NCBI RefSeq assembly: GCF_010015585.1
Contig: NW_022985091.1
Location: 76,138 to 140,137 of the forward strand
Origin: Eremomyces bilateralis CBS 781.70
Taxonomy: Eukaryota > Ascomycota > Dothideomycetes > Eremomycetales > Eremomycetaceae
Length of the DNA: 64,000 nucleotides
Direction: 5' to 3'
Every line of letters begins with the position of its first letter. Positions within the stretch are counted from its first letter, which is position 1. Positions 34,159 through 46,715 of this stretch are shown here, piece after piece. The position numbers and the translations under genes are program-made. The notes beneath the pieces are model-generated. The model worked only from the letters and a program-made list of their open reading frames with translations, had not been told where the DNA came from and ran no database searches.

Positions 34159-35183
34159 GGCCCCCCATGGGATTTATAACGTTGTCTGCAACATACAGTC
34201 ACGTCTTAACCGAGCACTTCCCGTAACCACATCATTTATGTGATGGGAAGGGTAGTATACTGTCGTTGAAACCGGAGATTTGCAGTCATAGGGGTTAACT
34301 GGCTGTTGTTTTGAACAGGATCAAGGTGATTCGATGTAAACATATTGCGGTACGAAGTATAAGGGGGTGGACAGACGAACTACTGTGTTCATTTTTGGGA
34401 CATCGCACCCCGAAGGGGAGAGCAATGCATTCCAAGCCGTCGGTGGTAGGTAAGGCTACAAGCAAACCATTCCACAGTCTCGTGACGATCTGCCTGAGCG
34501 TTCGGCGTGAACCAAAAGATTCTAGGCCACAATTACCATAATTCAGTGGATGTAGTTGACTCTCCTTTCACTGGCTAGGACCTGTGCGGATGTGTCTTCG
34601 TGTTATGGAACAACTAGATTGGCGTTTCAATATCGAGAGCTCATATTACCATACCTAGGTGATTAAGGGACTCTAGGCCGAGGAAAAATGATTTTCTGGA
34701 TGGTGATATGTCCCAGTTAACAACTTCAGTTGTCTTGCCTCGTAAGGACTGGAGTGGAGCGGACGTCGGGCCGGACTTGGTGGTACGCTATATACTTGGC
34801 ATTCCGCCCCACCCCGCCCCCCCCCCGACCAACATCGGCAAGTACAAGCCCCAGCTCCATAGCTCTGACGCCGCGGTCAACATCCTCCGCCTGCAACCTG
34901 GCATCAAAATATCCATATCCGCCGCACCTTGAATTCGTGGCCAGAGGCCATCTCTTATCTCGACCATTGCCCTGTTGGAGCCTGTGTAACTCACATCCCA
35001 CCTACTGTAAGAGTTTACAGCCCTACGAATTTTCCGCAATCGCATCTCCGTCATAACAACGCACCCGGTCAAAGCCACCAAACCACCCCCCAATTCCACC
35101 GTCGTTCCTACGGCCCTCAATTCGCTTTTGACCACTTCTTCTCCGATAACCACGCCATAAACCGCTCATACCGTACGTTCAGT
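34159..35183. other. Divergent promoter region of the UIM-protein gene and sec24
   Basis: About 1 kb, including a C-rich tract at 34803-34820. In-frame codons precede the sec24 ATG back to 34929 but carry no Sec24 features, so I treat them as leader. No other gene seen. Confidence 0.5.
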
Positions 35184-37980
35184 ATGGAATATGATCCTCA
35201 GGCGGCGTCGGCCGCCGGCCACAAGAAGAAGAGGGCATATGCTCAGCAGGCCTACGAGTTTGGAGCCAACGCCGCTGGGCAACAACCCCCTCTGGCGCAA
35301 GCACCGCTCGCTCCTCAAGCGGGTGTAGGACAAGCGGGTGTAGGATATCCTGCGCCGCAAGAGCCTCTATCGGCCCAAATGTCTCAAATGAACCTGGGTC
35401 CACAACCTGTTCCTCCACCTCAAATGGCTCCTCAGATGCAAGCTCCCCAGCCTCAAGGGTTGATGAATCAACTATACCCGTCCGACCTACTCCAGACTCC
35501 ATTTAGCGTTCATGAGCTGGACCTTCCTCCACCCCCGATCAATCTTCCTCCCAATGTGAGTCTTCCTCAGGCTTGATGCGTGGTTCGGATCCTAATATAT
35601 CCATAGACAAGTGTCACTCCGTCACTTTTTGCCAACTGCCCGCCCAAGTATGTTCGCTCGACGCTCAACACAGTACCCACGAATAGCTCGCTGCTCAAGA
35701 AATCGAAGTTGCCATTTGCGTTGGTGATACAGCCTTATACCTCTCTTCATGACGCCGAGGATCCGGTCCCGATTGTGCCAGATCAGGTCATCTCCCGCTG
35801 CCGTCGGTGCCGTACATACATCAACTCTTTCGTCACTTTCTTGGACCAAGGCCATCGGTGGAGGTGTAACATGTGCAACCTTACAAATGACGTCCCTCAA
35901 GCATTCGATTGGGATGCAACGCAACAGAAAGCCGTGGATCGTTGGCAGCGTCCGGAACTCAACTACTCCGTGGTCGAGTTTGTTGCGCCTCAGGAATATA
36001 TGGTTCGAGCTCCTCAGCCGTTGGTGTACCTGTTCTTGTTCGACGTGAGTTATGCGGCGGTTACGAACGGACTGCTGGCAACCAGCGCTCGGTGTATCTT
36101 GGAGAGCTTGGATCGGATACCGAATGCCGACCGTCGAACGAAAGTTGGGTTCATCGCCGTTGACTCCAGTCTTCATTACTTCTCGATCCCTCGCGATGAT
36201 GCCGAGAACGGGGAGCCTCGGATGCTTGTGGTCAGTGATCTGGACGAGCCTTTCCTCCCCACCCCTGAAGATCTCGTCACCAACCTTTCCGAATGTCGGG
36301 GCAATATCGAGAAATTCCTCGAGAAACTTCAGTCCATGTTCCAGGAAACGCAGAATGGCTATAGTGCGATGGGCTCTGCATTGCGAGCAGGCCACAGGCT
36401 GATCTCCAACACGGGAGGCAAGATCGTGGTCTTGACCTCGAGTCTACCGAACATTGGCTACGGCAAATTAGAGATGCGTGAGGACAAGAAGCTTCTCGGG
36501 ACCTCCAAAGAAGGTTCGTTGCTTCAGACGGCAAACAGCTTCTACAAGAGTTTTGCGGTCGAATGCTCCAAGGTTCAGGTGTCCATTGACATGTTCCTCT
36601 TCTCTGCGCAATACCAGGATGTCGCAACGTTGTCGAATCTCCCTCGATATACCGGTGGCCAAACGTACTTCTACCCTGGGTGGAATGCAGCTCGACCGGA
36701 AGATGCGATCAAGTTTGCACGGGAGTTTTCCGATTACCTATCGTCAGAAATCGGGCTAGAAGCCGTTCTTCGCGTCCGTGCCACCACCGGCCTGCGGATG
36801 AGCTACTTCTACGGCAACTTCTTCAATCGCTCCTCCGATCTGTGCGCGTTCCCTGCGTTCCCACGCGACCAAGCATACGTTGTAGAAGTCGCTATTGACG
36901 AGACCATAAATAAGCCATACGTCTGCTTGCAGGCAGCAGTGCTCCATACTACATGCAACGGAGAGCGCCGCATCCGCGTCTTGACGCTCGCTCTGCCTAC
37001 TACAGAGAATCTGTCGGCAGTTTACGCGAGCGCAGATCAATCCGCCATCACCGCGTATTTCAGCCACAAAGCAGTGGAGAGAGCGCTCAGCAGTGGCACT
37101 GAGAACGCCCGAGACGCTCTTCAAGCAAAGGTTGTGGAAATCCTCCAGACGTACCGGAAAGAGTTGGCAGGAGGGAACATGGGTGGAGGCGGACTCCAGT
37201 TGCCAGCCAATTTACGAGCCCTGCCGGTCCTCTTTTTGGGACTGATGAAGAATGTGAGTCTGTCCTGCTTTCCGAGCGCTCGACCGTCATACTTACAGCA
37301 GTCGAATAGGTTGGTCTTCGAAAATCCGCACAGATCCCCTCCGATTTGCGGTCTGCTGCTCTCTGTCTACTCTCGACCCTCCCAATTCCTCTCATGTTGC
37401 AGCACATCTATCCCCGAATGTACTCACTGCATGATATGCCGGATAATGCCGGCACTCCCGATCCTGACTCCGGGGAGATGGTGCTACCTCCGCCGGTCAA
37501 TCTCTCGTCTGAGCGGTTGGCTAATTATGGACTCTATTTGATCGACGATGGGCAAACTCAATTCCTCTGGGTGGGGTCGCAAGCGGTCCCTGCGCTCATT
37601 GACGATGTTTTCGGACTGGAAGACAAGACCCAGTTGAAGCAAGGCAAGACTCAACTGCCGGTGCTCGAGAACGAATTCAATGAACGAGTACGAGCGGTCG
37701 TCGAGAAGAGCGCTGATGCCCGCTCAAAAGGAGTTGGGAGCATTGTGGTCCCTCCACTGTATGTGGTTCGCGAAGATGGGGAGCCGAGCCTCAAGCTGTG
37801 GGCTCAGACTCTCCTAGTGGAAGATCGTGCAGATCAGGGTGTCAGCTTGATGCAATGGATGGGGCTGTTGAGGGAGAAAGTAAGCGATCCCCCGGCGAAA
37901 GCCTTTGAATCGTCTCTTTGGCGAGACTGGTGATGCCCATTGAATTCCCTGAGACTAACATTGTCTAGGTTGTCCAATGA
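35184..37980 (+). CDS. sec24: COPII coat cargo adaptor Sec24
   Basis: Four exons, 35184-35555, 35607-37253, 37310-37879 and 37969-37980, 866 aa. After a Gln/Pro-rich N-terminus, the Sec24 zinc finger is seen as CRRC..WRCNMC, followed by the trunk ([40 protein letters not shown]), the beta-sandwich ([20 protein letters not shown]), the helical domain and the gelsolin-like end ([18 protein letters not shown]). With Sec23 it forms the inner COPII coat and selects cargo at ER exit sites. The last exon is only 12 nt (Val-Val-Gln-stop), preceded by a CTAAC branch point. It restores the usual LLREKVVQ ending that read-through would lose. Confidence 0.95.
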
Positions 37981-38896
37981 TGCGTTTGATTGTATCGTAG
38001 CGTTTTCAAGTGAATCTCGATGAGTATTATGGTTCATAAACCGACGGTATACTATGGACATGAATAGTGAAATGCCATACTCCTCGTTGGTCTTTCATTG
38101 ACTGCTCCCACCTTCAACCGTGATATCGACCACTTGCAATCTCAGTGCGTGATCACAACTACTTTCGCTTCCCCTTTGATATGAACGAGTCGGCACTCAC
38201 ACATCAAACTTTCGCGCATCTCGAGCCCTTGAACCACGACGTTCATGATGGATAGCACAGGAAACATCGCTGTAACGAAGTCGTCATTAACTCTCCGCGT
38301 GCACATATGGCACTCTCTCCTCGGCTGATACTCTCACGAGGTCACTCCTGCTGTGGTTTCTACCGACGAATAGGACGAAGTCGGCGAAGATGAGTAGATG
38401 CGGTTGTAGAGGACGAGATAGCGACAAGGGGAACGGTACAAGAGGTAATAGGGAATGGGCAAACGCTCGCCATCGTACAACTTTCGCAGTCATGTAGAAG
38501 GCATAGCTTCAATAACAGCCCCTCTATTTTATTCTAAACCTTTTAGAACAGCTTATTTTCTTTCAAACGTTGAATCTTCGTTCAGTCTAGTCGGTTCAAT
38601 ATTAGAGGAATATTGGTGCCTTGACGCCTTATCGCGGAATTCAGTTCCCGCGACAAACTCAACATGAACTGTCCATACTAAATTATATTTGAATTTTACA
38701 GCATACAGTGTTGACCATTCCACATCCTGGTCATTCAAAAGTCTCATAATTGATCGATTCGACGATTCGACCAATTCTCACTTGGTTGCTCCATTCATGC
38801 AACTTGGTGATCCGATTTGACGAAACGCGAATTTTCTGCCAAAGTCGTCGCCACGCAATCTCACAAGAACATTAAACTTTGACAGATCAGCCAAAG
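37981..38896. other. Intergenic region between sec24 and sgd1
   Basis: Holds the sec24 3' flank and the sgd1 promoter. It is A/T-rich at 38500-38780 compared with the surroundings. No gene seen. Confidence 0.5.
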
Positions 38897-41423
38897 ATGC
38901 GAGGGTCAAATTTTCAGGGCCCGAAATTGCCTCAAGTGCTCCTCGATCGAATAGATGGTACGTATGTTCCATTTCTAGGCACTCTCGCCATGTCTAATGG
39001 AACCAGATGCACCGCAAAACGGGTCAGGCAAACGTTATGCTGTACAAGATCGAAAGAGACGGCGTAAAGAGGAGCGCAGAAGCAAAGGGTCACGCAATGT
39101 CCGAGTAGCGAAAAAACAGAGCTTTCCTCAAAGAAAGAGGGTAGATGAGGACGAAGATGCCTTTGACGAAGATGAAATCTCGGCCGATCAACCGTCTGAG
39201 ATCCAGCGGTCAGTCCCAGATCAAAAACACGAACTGAAAGGTCTCCAACAAAAAGTTACCGCAGAGATTAAAAAGGATGAGACCACCGAGAAACCCAATA
39301 GAGTCCATGTCCCAAAAGCAGTTCGTGTTCAACTTGAGGACGACGATGCTAAAATTGCGGCGCTTGAAAAGAAGCTTGGGCTTCGACGGAAAAAGAATCT
39401 TCCCAAGGACGACGGTCTTGGTGATCTACTGGGAGACTTTTCAGATTCCGACATAGATTCGCAACCTACGAGGAAACGGAAAGCAGAGTACGGCGACTAC
39501 CTCAAGAGCAAGAGAGTGCGACAAGACTCTGAGCAGGATGATTCTTCTGGAATCGAAGACACGAGCGATACCAATTCTGATTCTCCCGGTCCCATAGATG
39601 AAGATGCGATGCCACCTGGAAAATTTTCATCAGCGGATAGCACGATGTGGGACGATTCAGCAGAAGAATTCGGCGGTTTCAGCGGGTCTAGTAATGAATT
39701 TGATGAGGACTCTATGGCTATCGACAATCCTCCAAAACGAGTCAAGGAGAATCCATACAAACCTCCGGTTCAACCAGAATCTGCCAACGGAAAATATATT
39801 CCACCCTCAATGCGCATGGGAGCCTCGGACAATGAGGTCTCCGGAAAGCTCACAAGGCAATTGAAAGGGCTCTTGAACAGGCTTTCCGAGTCAAATATCC
39901 TACCCATTGTTCGGGACGTTCAGGAGATCTATTCCTCAAATCCAAGGCAGGTCGTGACGACGACGTTAATTGACTTAATCCTCTCTACGATTCAAGATCG
40001 GACTGCCCTCAACGAGACATACCTAATCCTATATGCGGGTTTCGTGGCTGCGATCTACCGTTTAGTGGGTGTGGAATTCGGCGCCACACTTGTGGAGCGG
40101 ATTGTTGTAGCCTTCGACTCCTGCTACGATAAGGGTAACGCCTCAGACAAACAAACCCTAAATTTGATGTCGTTCCTTTCTCACCTGTACTCGGTTCAAG
40201 TTGTGGGATCGATCGTCGTTTACGATTTTGTTCGCATCTTCTTGAAAGACTTGTCAGAACTCAATACCGAACTTCTCCTAAGGGTAATCAAGAGTTGTGG
40301 GCCACAACTTCGTCATGAGGACCCATCATCCTTGAAAGAAATTGTTCTGGAGCTGCATAGACAAATCGCGCGTGTTGGAGAATCCAATATGTCGGTCCGG
40401 ACGAAGTTTATGGTCGAAACCATAGGTGATCTGAAAAACAATCGCATGAAGACCGGGTTGGGGAGCGCCTCAATTGCAGCAGAGCATCTAACGAAAATAA
40501 AGAGATCGCTTGCGGAGCTCAAATCACAAAATATTAGGGCCAGCGAACCGCTACGGATTGGACTGAACGACATTCGGAATGCAGACAAGAAGGGAAAATG
40601 GTGGCTTGTTGGAGCAAGCTGGAAAGGGATGGGACCTTCAGATGGCGAGGGCGTGCAAGATATCGAACCAATGGCCACAGAGTTGGACGTTACGGAATTG
40701 TCCTTCGATCTCCGAGAGTTGGCAAAACAAATGAGAATGAATACCGATGTTCGACGAGCGATCTTCCAATCCATCATGTCAGCGACCGACTATCAGGATG
40801 CCCACTTCCGACTCCTGAAGCTACGGCTCAAAAAGTCCCAGGAACTGGAAATCCCTCGGATTGTGGTACAATGTGCTGTCTCTGAACAGTCATACAACCA
40901 GTATTATACGTTGATCGCTCGGAAACTATGCGGTGAACACCGGTTCCGCAAAGCTTTCCAGTTCATTTGTTGGGACTACTTGAAGCGTATGGGATCGGAT
41001 GATGAAGAGGACAAGCTCAACGAAGACGGGACTGGAACACTCTCGCTGCGGGAACTCGTAAACCTCGGCAAGATGTATGGGTCTTTGATCGGCCGAGGAG
41101 ACGAGCCCATCACCACGCTCAAGAACGTAGACTTTGCGATGCTTTCCCCAAAAGCAAAGACCTTTGTCGAAATCACGGTCGTCACAGCCCTGTTGGAAAT
41201 TTGCAAAGCACACTCGGAGTCGAAGCAACCGGCCGCTGTTCGGAATCTATTCTCCAAGGCCCTCGAGGTGCCGGATATGGTGACAGGACTGCAACACTTC
41301 ATTCGGACCAGTGTCATCAAAAGCGACATTATCCAGTCTGATCCAGACTCGAAAGCCGTTCGAAAGTTGGCCCAGGTGGGAATTCGGGTTCTGACAGAGA
41401 CCTCCAGTCATGGGGGCCTGTAA
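38897..41423 (+). CDS. sgd1: Nucleolar MIF4G/MA3-domain protein Sgd1 (NOM1 family)
   Basis: Two exons, 38897-38957 and 39007-41423 (49-bp intron), 825 aa. The short first exon gives MRGSNFQGPKLPQVLLDRID, matching the GPKLP..LL start of this family. A later in-frame ATG at 38997 would lose it. A basic tract (RKRRRKEERRSKGSRN) follows, then a long acidic region, the MIF4G domain (LTRQLKGLLNRLSESNILPI; ETYLILYAGFVAAIYRLVGV; LNLMSFLSHLYSVQVVGS) and the MA3 domain (MNTDVRRAIFQSIMSATDYQ; YYTLIARKLCGEHRFRKAFQ). In yeast, Sgd1 works in 18S rRNA processing and was found as a suppressor of glycerol defects. Only 30 bp separate it from the convergent synthetase gene. Confidence 0.92.
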
Positions 41424-41453
41424 ATTGGTTGGTGTATTGTCTATCCATCACGT

Positions 41454-43360
41454 CTATAACTTGGCAAGGTTATCTGGAGGTTTCGATGATTTCCACACTT
41501 GCACCTCAGGAGTCTCGAGGTAGTTTGGAGGGAAGAAGCGTGGTCCGAGCAGCTTCTTCAAGACCTTTCCTGATGCGGTCTTTGGAAAATCGCCCTTAAC
41601 AATTCGAAGTAATGTCGGCATCTTATATCCTGCCAGCCGATCCCTTAAATCTCGTCTCAAATTGTCAATCGTCAATTCCACCTTCTTGCCGTCACCATGC
41701 GTTTTCAAAAATTCTTCCGAAATTTCCTCCTCTTGTAGCGCGATCAGGGCCGCAACGCGTTGTCCGAACTCTATATCTTCGACTCCAACAACCATGATTT
41801 CGGATACGTAAGGTAGGGCCAGGATTTCCCGCTCAATATCAAGAGCGGAGATTTTATAGCCGCCAGATTTTATAATATCCATTGATGCTCGGCCGATGAT
41901 GAAATAATGTTTCCCTTGGCGTCTCGCAACTAAACAGATTAGCAAATTTCTTCGATTTTGGTGCACAAACTCACGGTCTCCTGTCCGAAAGTAGCCTTCC
42001 TTGTCATGCGCTTTCGCGGTCGCTTCCGGATCACCCAGGTATTTGGAAAACATGTGCTAGGATATCGCATTAATGTCTCTGCCAACAATGCACAATCATC
42101 GACACTCACAGGACTTTTAACGAGAACTTCACCTTCATCTCCATCGGAGAGTTTAATATCGATCCCAGGAACCCTCTCGCCAACAGAGCCTTCCGGTACT
42201 TCGTCGGCGGACCCTAATCGGACCTTGAAGATAGCGCCGAATTCCGTGGCCCCATATCGTTGGACAATTTTCTTCTGCATGAGTTCCATCCAAAACTGAT
42301 TGATCGGATACGGCAGTGCAGAGGTGCCGCAGAGACAAGCACGAAACTGTCTAGCCCCAGCAACATACTCGGCAAGATGTGCAGGAGCCAGTTTGCTGAG
42401 CACTCGCTGATAGTATCGTCTCATCCTCATGTATATCGTTGGGACGCCGGAGAAGAAGGTGAGCCGTCGTTGGGGGTCCCGAGCCCCTTCTCTCCATCGA
42501 TCCCACAACCATTTTTCGTCAAAACTTCCGCTGCGGAACTCAATGGTGCAGCCGGAAACGAGGAAGGGAAAGAAGGTAATACCCACCCCCGTGGCGTGGT
42601 GTACGGGTAGAACGTGGAGCATGACATCTGCCTCCGTCAACGCATAGTGTTCGGCGACCGCGATCGCCCCGTCAAACACATATGACCTCCGCATGACGGC
42701 GCCCTTGGGAGGTCCGGTCGTACCAGATGTGAAAATCACAATCCCGGGCCCATTTTCATCGAGATACAGATCGGACGAAACGAGGATGTCAAAGGGATCG
42801 ATGGTGGTCGAGAACAGTGCCGGTTGAATCGGTATGCATTGGAATTTCGGGTCGCCCTCTTGCACGATCTTTGCTTCCAGTCGTTGTCCAAGCTCCATGG
42901 CATTCGAATGTGCTAAGATCGCGACGGAGCCCGATTTCTTGACAAAGTATACCGCCTCGTCGACTGGGAGCGCCGTCGTGAGGGGAACCGCAGCTGCGCC
43001 TGCGGCCAGCACCGCCAGTACCGCGACGGCATATTCATAGCTTCCAAGTGCCAGGACCGCAATATAGACATCTTCGCCATTGTCGAGGGCCTCACGAGTT
43101 CGATGGTCTAGTGAATTGATCAAGGTTTCGCGAAGGGCGAGGACATCCGAGAGCAATTGAACATGTGTCCGTGTAACATTTGCTCGACAATCTCTTATCG
43201 CGACTTTCGAGGATCGATGAGCAAGCCGAAGAAGGCGACTGAACAAAGGCTGTCATCCGTCAGGAGTTGCAACCAACATGGAGCGGGACTTTGGACTCAC
43301 TGTGCAAGGGAGGACATTCCGTCCGGAATGGCGGGGGACGAATTGCGTGCGATCGTCCAT
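41454..43360 (-). CDS. Acyl-CoA synthetase, ACSF3/malonyl-CoA synthetase-like
   Basis: Four exons, 43360-43301, 43249-42110, 42056-41975 and 41929-41454, 585 aa. The first exon supplies the ATG (MDDRTQFVP..NVLPCT), spliced phase 0 to PLFSRLLRLAHRSSKVAI. ANL adenylation-enzyme motifs are complete: A3 IVIFTSGTTGPPKGAV, A5 QRYGATEFGA, A7 GYFRTGD, A8 GRASMDIIKSGGYKISALDI and A10 FPKTASGKVLKKLL with the catalytic Lys. It activates a carboxylic acid to acyl-AMP, then acyl-CoA. The closest family is ACSF3 (malonate/methylmalonate and medium acids), but substrate cannot be read from sequence. The C-terminus (DNLAKL) ends in Ala-Lys-Leu, a possible PTS1, which would place it in peroxisomes with its neighbours. 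It is divergently arranged with the acyl-CoA oxidase. Confidence 0.9.
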
Positions 43361-44069
43361 ACTATCATGGATAATTCTCCATATCATACAAGTGCAAGGC
43401 GAAAGGGCACGGCGACCTGAAGCCTTTTCTATCCATTGCCCTTATCACGCTTACCCACTCGGCTATTGTTTTCTCTGGATTGCCCTCTATCCATGTCCTG
43501 CTAAGTACTACCGCCACATGTTCGTCGGAACGGACACAAGTTGGAGATCGGGCTTGGGTGAGTCGCTTCCGAGCTTGAGGTTCAAGTGGGGTTGGTTGTG
43601 GCCACTACATGAGGCGCCGGATATGTTCGGTATCCCCCGGCATGGATATTGGGTTTGTTTACTAAATTTCTCTCCAGAATCGTCCAGATATTCACGGATG
43701 AGAGTTTCGGGCTTCGGCACACCAGGCGAGTCAGGAATTGCCGGAGAATGGCGAACGACGATCTATCAACCAAGTCATGATCTCTCCACCGTATCCAGTT
43801 TCCAGGAAATTGCCTTGTATGCGCCATACGGTAGCTGAAATGGCCGTCAGAGGAACCACGGTACCAGTCGTTTGGGGATAGGGAATAATAATAATAAATC
43901 ACATCTGCTCACTCATGTCCTGCTCGGCAATCGGCCTGCGTCCAGAGTCATATTTGAAAGAAGTGCCACTTGTGGCACAGTTGCTCGGTCCCTGGCGTGG
44001 TTGCGCAGTCCAGACTCAATATCCATATATCGGAACGCCACGAGAACATCTAGACCTCGACTTCTGGCT

Positions 44070-44090
44070 CCCGATTCCCGATTCCCGATT
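44070..44090 (+). repeat. CCCGATT x3 microsatellite
   Basis: Three perfect tandem copies of a 7-mer in the synthetase/oxidase promoter interval. Role unknown. Confidence 0.75.
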
Positions 44091-44289
44091 CCTGATGAAG
44101 ATTCCTTGACGAAACCCTTGACGTCTGGATTGCGGCCCCTCGCGCTGGCCAAGTCGCATCGTGAAGTTTAAGCATGTAGAATCCACTATTTTGCCTTATA
44201 TTTTCCTGGACTCCAACTTTAGGCTCTTTCTTCTCCCGAGAATCGCCGGTACAGCTGTGCAGTTGTAGCCGGGCTCCCCAAATCTTAGA

Positions 44290-44295
44290 CCTCGG
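44290..44295 (+). promoter_or_regulatory. CCTCGG motif (FarA/FarB-type fatty-acid response core)
   Basis: Exact CCTCGG 152 bp upstream of the acyl-CoA oxidase ATG. In Aspergillus nidulans, FarA and FarB bind this six-base core upstream of genes for fatty-acid breakdown. A six-base match alone can occur by chance, but the gene context fits. Confidence 0.5.
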
Positions 44296-44410
44296 GGCTC
44301 ATTTTGCAAGCCATGATCGCATCTGGAATTCGACAGATAAATTGGATGGTGGTCTTTATATTCTGGACTGATACCGATTAATCAAAGCTTTGCTTGATCA
44401 TCTTTTTGGG

Positions 44411-44424
44411 ATATATATAATATT
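44411..44424 (+). promoter_or_regulatory. TATA-like element of the acyl-CoA oxidase gene
   Basis: ATATATATAATATT run ending 22 bp before the ATG. It is close to the start codon, implying a very short leader if it is the working TATA box. Confidence 0.35.
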
Positions 44425-44446
44425 AATCGCTGAGATATCAGTCACG

Positions 44447-46715
44447 ATGCCAGACTTTACGGACAACCTAAAGCCGGCACACGATGGAACCCAGATTCTG
44501 GAGGCGGAAAGGAATGGCAGTCCCTTGTCTGTTCAGGAGTTATCGAAACACTTGCTTTCCAGAAATGACTTCCTCAATCGACAGGCAAGGATCCTTGAGA
44601 TTGTCGAAAAGGAACCGTTGATGTCAAAGAAGAACCTCCTAAACTTGGCCCGTCCGGTTAGTTCGGTAGACCGTAGAACATGAATATAAACTGACAAGTG
44701 CAGGATCGATATCACCTTGGCTTGGCAAGAGCGAAACTGATTCGAAGATTGGCTCTCAAGCATGACTGGAATAAGGAGGACGCAGACATGGCTGAATACC
44801 TGGTGGACGAGATGTCACCGTATCACCTCCACCTTTCCATGTTTGGTACGTTGCCGTTGATCCCCTTTATTCCGGAGCGAATGCTCACGGCTCCTTAGTT
44901 ACCACGGTTCGAGAGCAAGGGTCGGAGGAACAGAAGGCTCATTGGATGCCCCAGATCCTCAATTACGATATCATCGGTTGCTACGCTCAGACTGAACTAG
45001 GACATGGAAGCAACGTACGAGGTCTGGAATGTCAGGCCAAGTACGATCCAACGACGAAGGAATTCATTATTCACTCGCCGACTTTGACCGCTTCCAAATG
45101 GTGGAATGGGACCATGGGCCGAACGGCAACGCATGCCATCATCGTTGCCCAGCTCATGCTGCCCGATTCGACCGGGAATTATGTGTCCCATGGGCCGCAT
45201 CCGTTCGTCGTCCAGATTCGCAACAAGGAAACTCATCTGCCTCTCGACGGCATCGTGGTTGGCGACATTGGTCCCAAATATGGTTACACGTCCATGGATA
45301 ATGGATATATGCTCCTAGATAACCACCGGGTCCCTCATTCAGCCATGTTGGCTCGATACTCCCATGTCGATCCAAACACGGGCGCGTTCTCTCGTACCGG
45401 ACACCAAGCCGTGGTATATGGCTCGCTAACTAATGTCCGCGCCACGATCATCATGCACGCAAGGCTCATCTTGGCTCGAGCAGTGACGATCGCGGTGCGA
45501 TACTCTACGATCCGGCGACAATTCCATGATAGGGATGATTCCAAGCAAGCCGGACCGGAGATGACCGTGCTAGACTACCCCACGGTGCAAATCCGGATCC
45601 TTCCTCTGGTCGCGACCACTTTTGCGCTTCATTACACCGGGGAAGCCATGTTCAACATGTATACCAGTACGCGTTCAAACATTGAAAAGGGAGATTTCTC
45701 AGGATTGGCCGAATTACATGGGGTCAGTAGTGGACTTAAGAGTTTGTGCACCACCATTGCAGCCAACGGCATTGAAACATGTCGAAGAGCGTTGGGAGGG
45801 CACGGATTTGGTGGCGGCAGCGGTCTCATCAACATCAATAACGACTACCTTTCCAAACCGACGGTTGAAGGTGACAACTGGATGATCACTCAGCAAACTG
45901 CTCGATATCTGATCAAAAAGATGGAGAGCGTCGTGGCAAAGCCCGATGCACCGGCCAAGGATGGCACCGATGCACTTTTCAAACAATATTTGAAAACGAG
46001 GAATACATACAAACCCAAGGAGCTGGTCATCAATGGACAGTACATCGACAAGGCCATGATGGAAGCGTTCGAGTGGCGTGCAGCAGATTTGGTCAGCAAC
46101 TCACTTCCTTAACGGTATCCATGTATTAAATACTAATATGCTGCAGACATATCGCGCTTATGAAGCAAGGGTTGTCCAAAAGAAGGGCTGGACGAGTCTT
46201 CTCGTGCAATTACACCGACTCAGCAACGGTAAGCCAGATGATAGATTGATGTGGAAGAGAGACCATACTGACCACATCAAGCGTATTCCGAATCCTTCCT
46301 GGTCTCAAACTTTCATCGTGCGCTCGTCCACTCGTCCCTTTCCCAAGCCGCTCAAAGGGTCATGCGAGACATGTATCGACTTTTCGCCCTCTCCACGATG
46401 GACGCCGATGCCAGGACCTTCCAGTCCTGCAACGCGGCGTCTTCTGGATCGCTGGACCAGCTTCCTGACACCATTCAACAACTCATGTTGCAGATCCGAC
46501 CCCATGCTGTGAAGGTTGTCGACGCTTGGAGCATTCCGGATTACGTCCTCGACAGTGCACTGGGGAGGTACGATGGAAAGGTATACGAGGACCTCTATGA
46601 CCGCGCACACCGACAGAACCCATTGAACAGGGTGACGTTCAATGTTGATTGGAGAAGCGATGAGATTGTCAAAGGCAGCAATGATGGGGGAAAGGATATT
46701 TTGGCGAAGTTGTAA
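44447..46715 (+). CDS. Peroxisomal acyl-CoA oxidase
   Basis: Five exons, 44447-44656, 44704-44845, 44899-46091, 46147-46228 and 46282-46715, 686 aa, a normal length. It catalyses the first step of peroxisomal beta-oxidation, making trans-2-enoyl-CoA and H2O2 with FAD. Blocks seen are GCYAQTELGHGSNVRGLEC (FAD-binding signature), TASKWWNGTMGRTATHAII, FSRTGHQAVVYGSLTNVRAT, SSGLKSLCTTIAANGIETCR, RALGGHGFGGGSGLININND and VEGDNWMITQQTARYL (catalytic Glu region). The C-terminus is AKL, a class 1 peroxisomal targeting signal. The last intron uses an AAG acceptor, giving LSNAYSESFLVSNFHRAL, which matches the family. A CCTCGG site and TATA run lie upstream. Confidence 0.95.

Larger units (their letters stand above)
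43361..44446. promoter_or_regulatory. Divergent promoter of acyl-CoA synthetase and acyl-CoA oxidase genes
   Basis: 1,086 bp between two oppositely directed start codons. It holds one exact CCTCGG (44290-44295), a TATA-like A/T run just before the oxidase ATG and a CCCGATT x3 microsatellite. A plus-strand frame at 43278-43838 (186 codons) has no ATG context, motif or homology I recognise, so I regard it as chance. Confidence 0.5.

Noticed and set aside
13970-37980. AP-1 beta, zeta-COP and Sec24 all in one window as a vesicle-coat cluster
   Set aside because: They are spread over 24 kb, on different strands and separated by unrelated genes. Chance is the simpler explanation.
43278-43838. 186-codon plus-strand frame in the synthetase/oxidase promoter
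   Set aside because: Starts inside the first exon of the synthetase gene, lacks an early ATG and has Trp/Tyr-rich random-looking composition.
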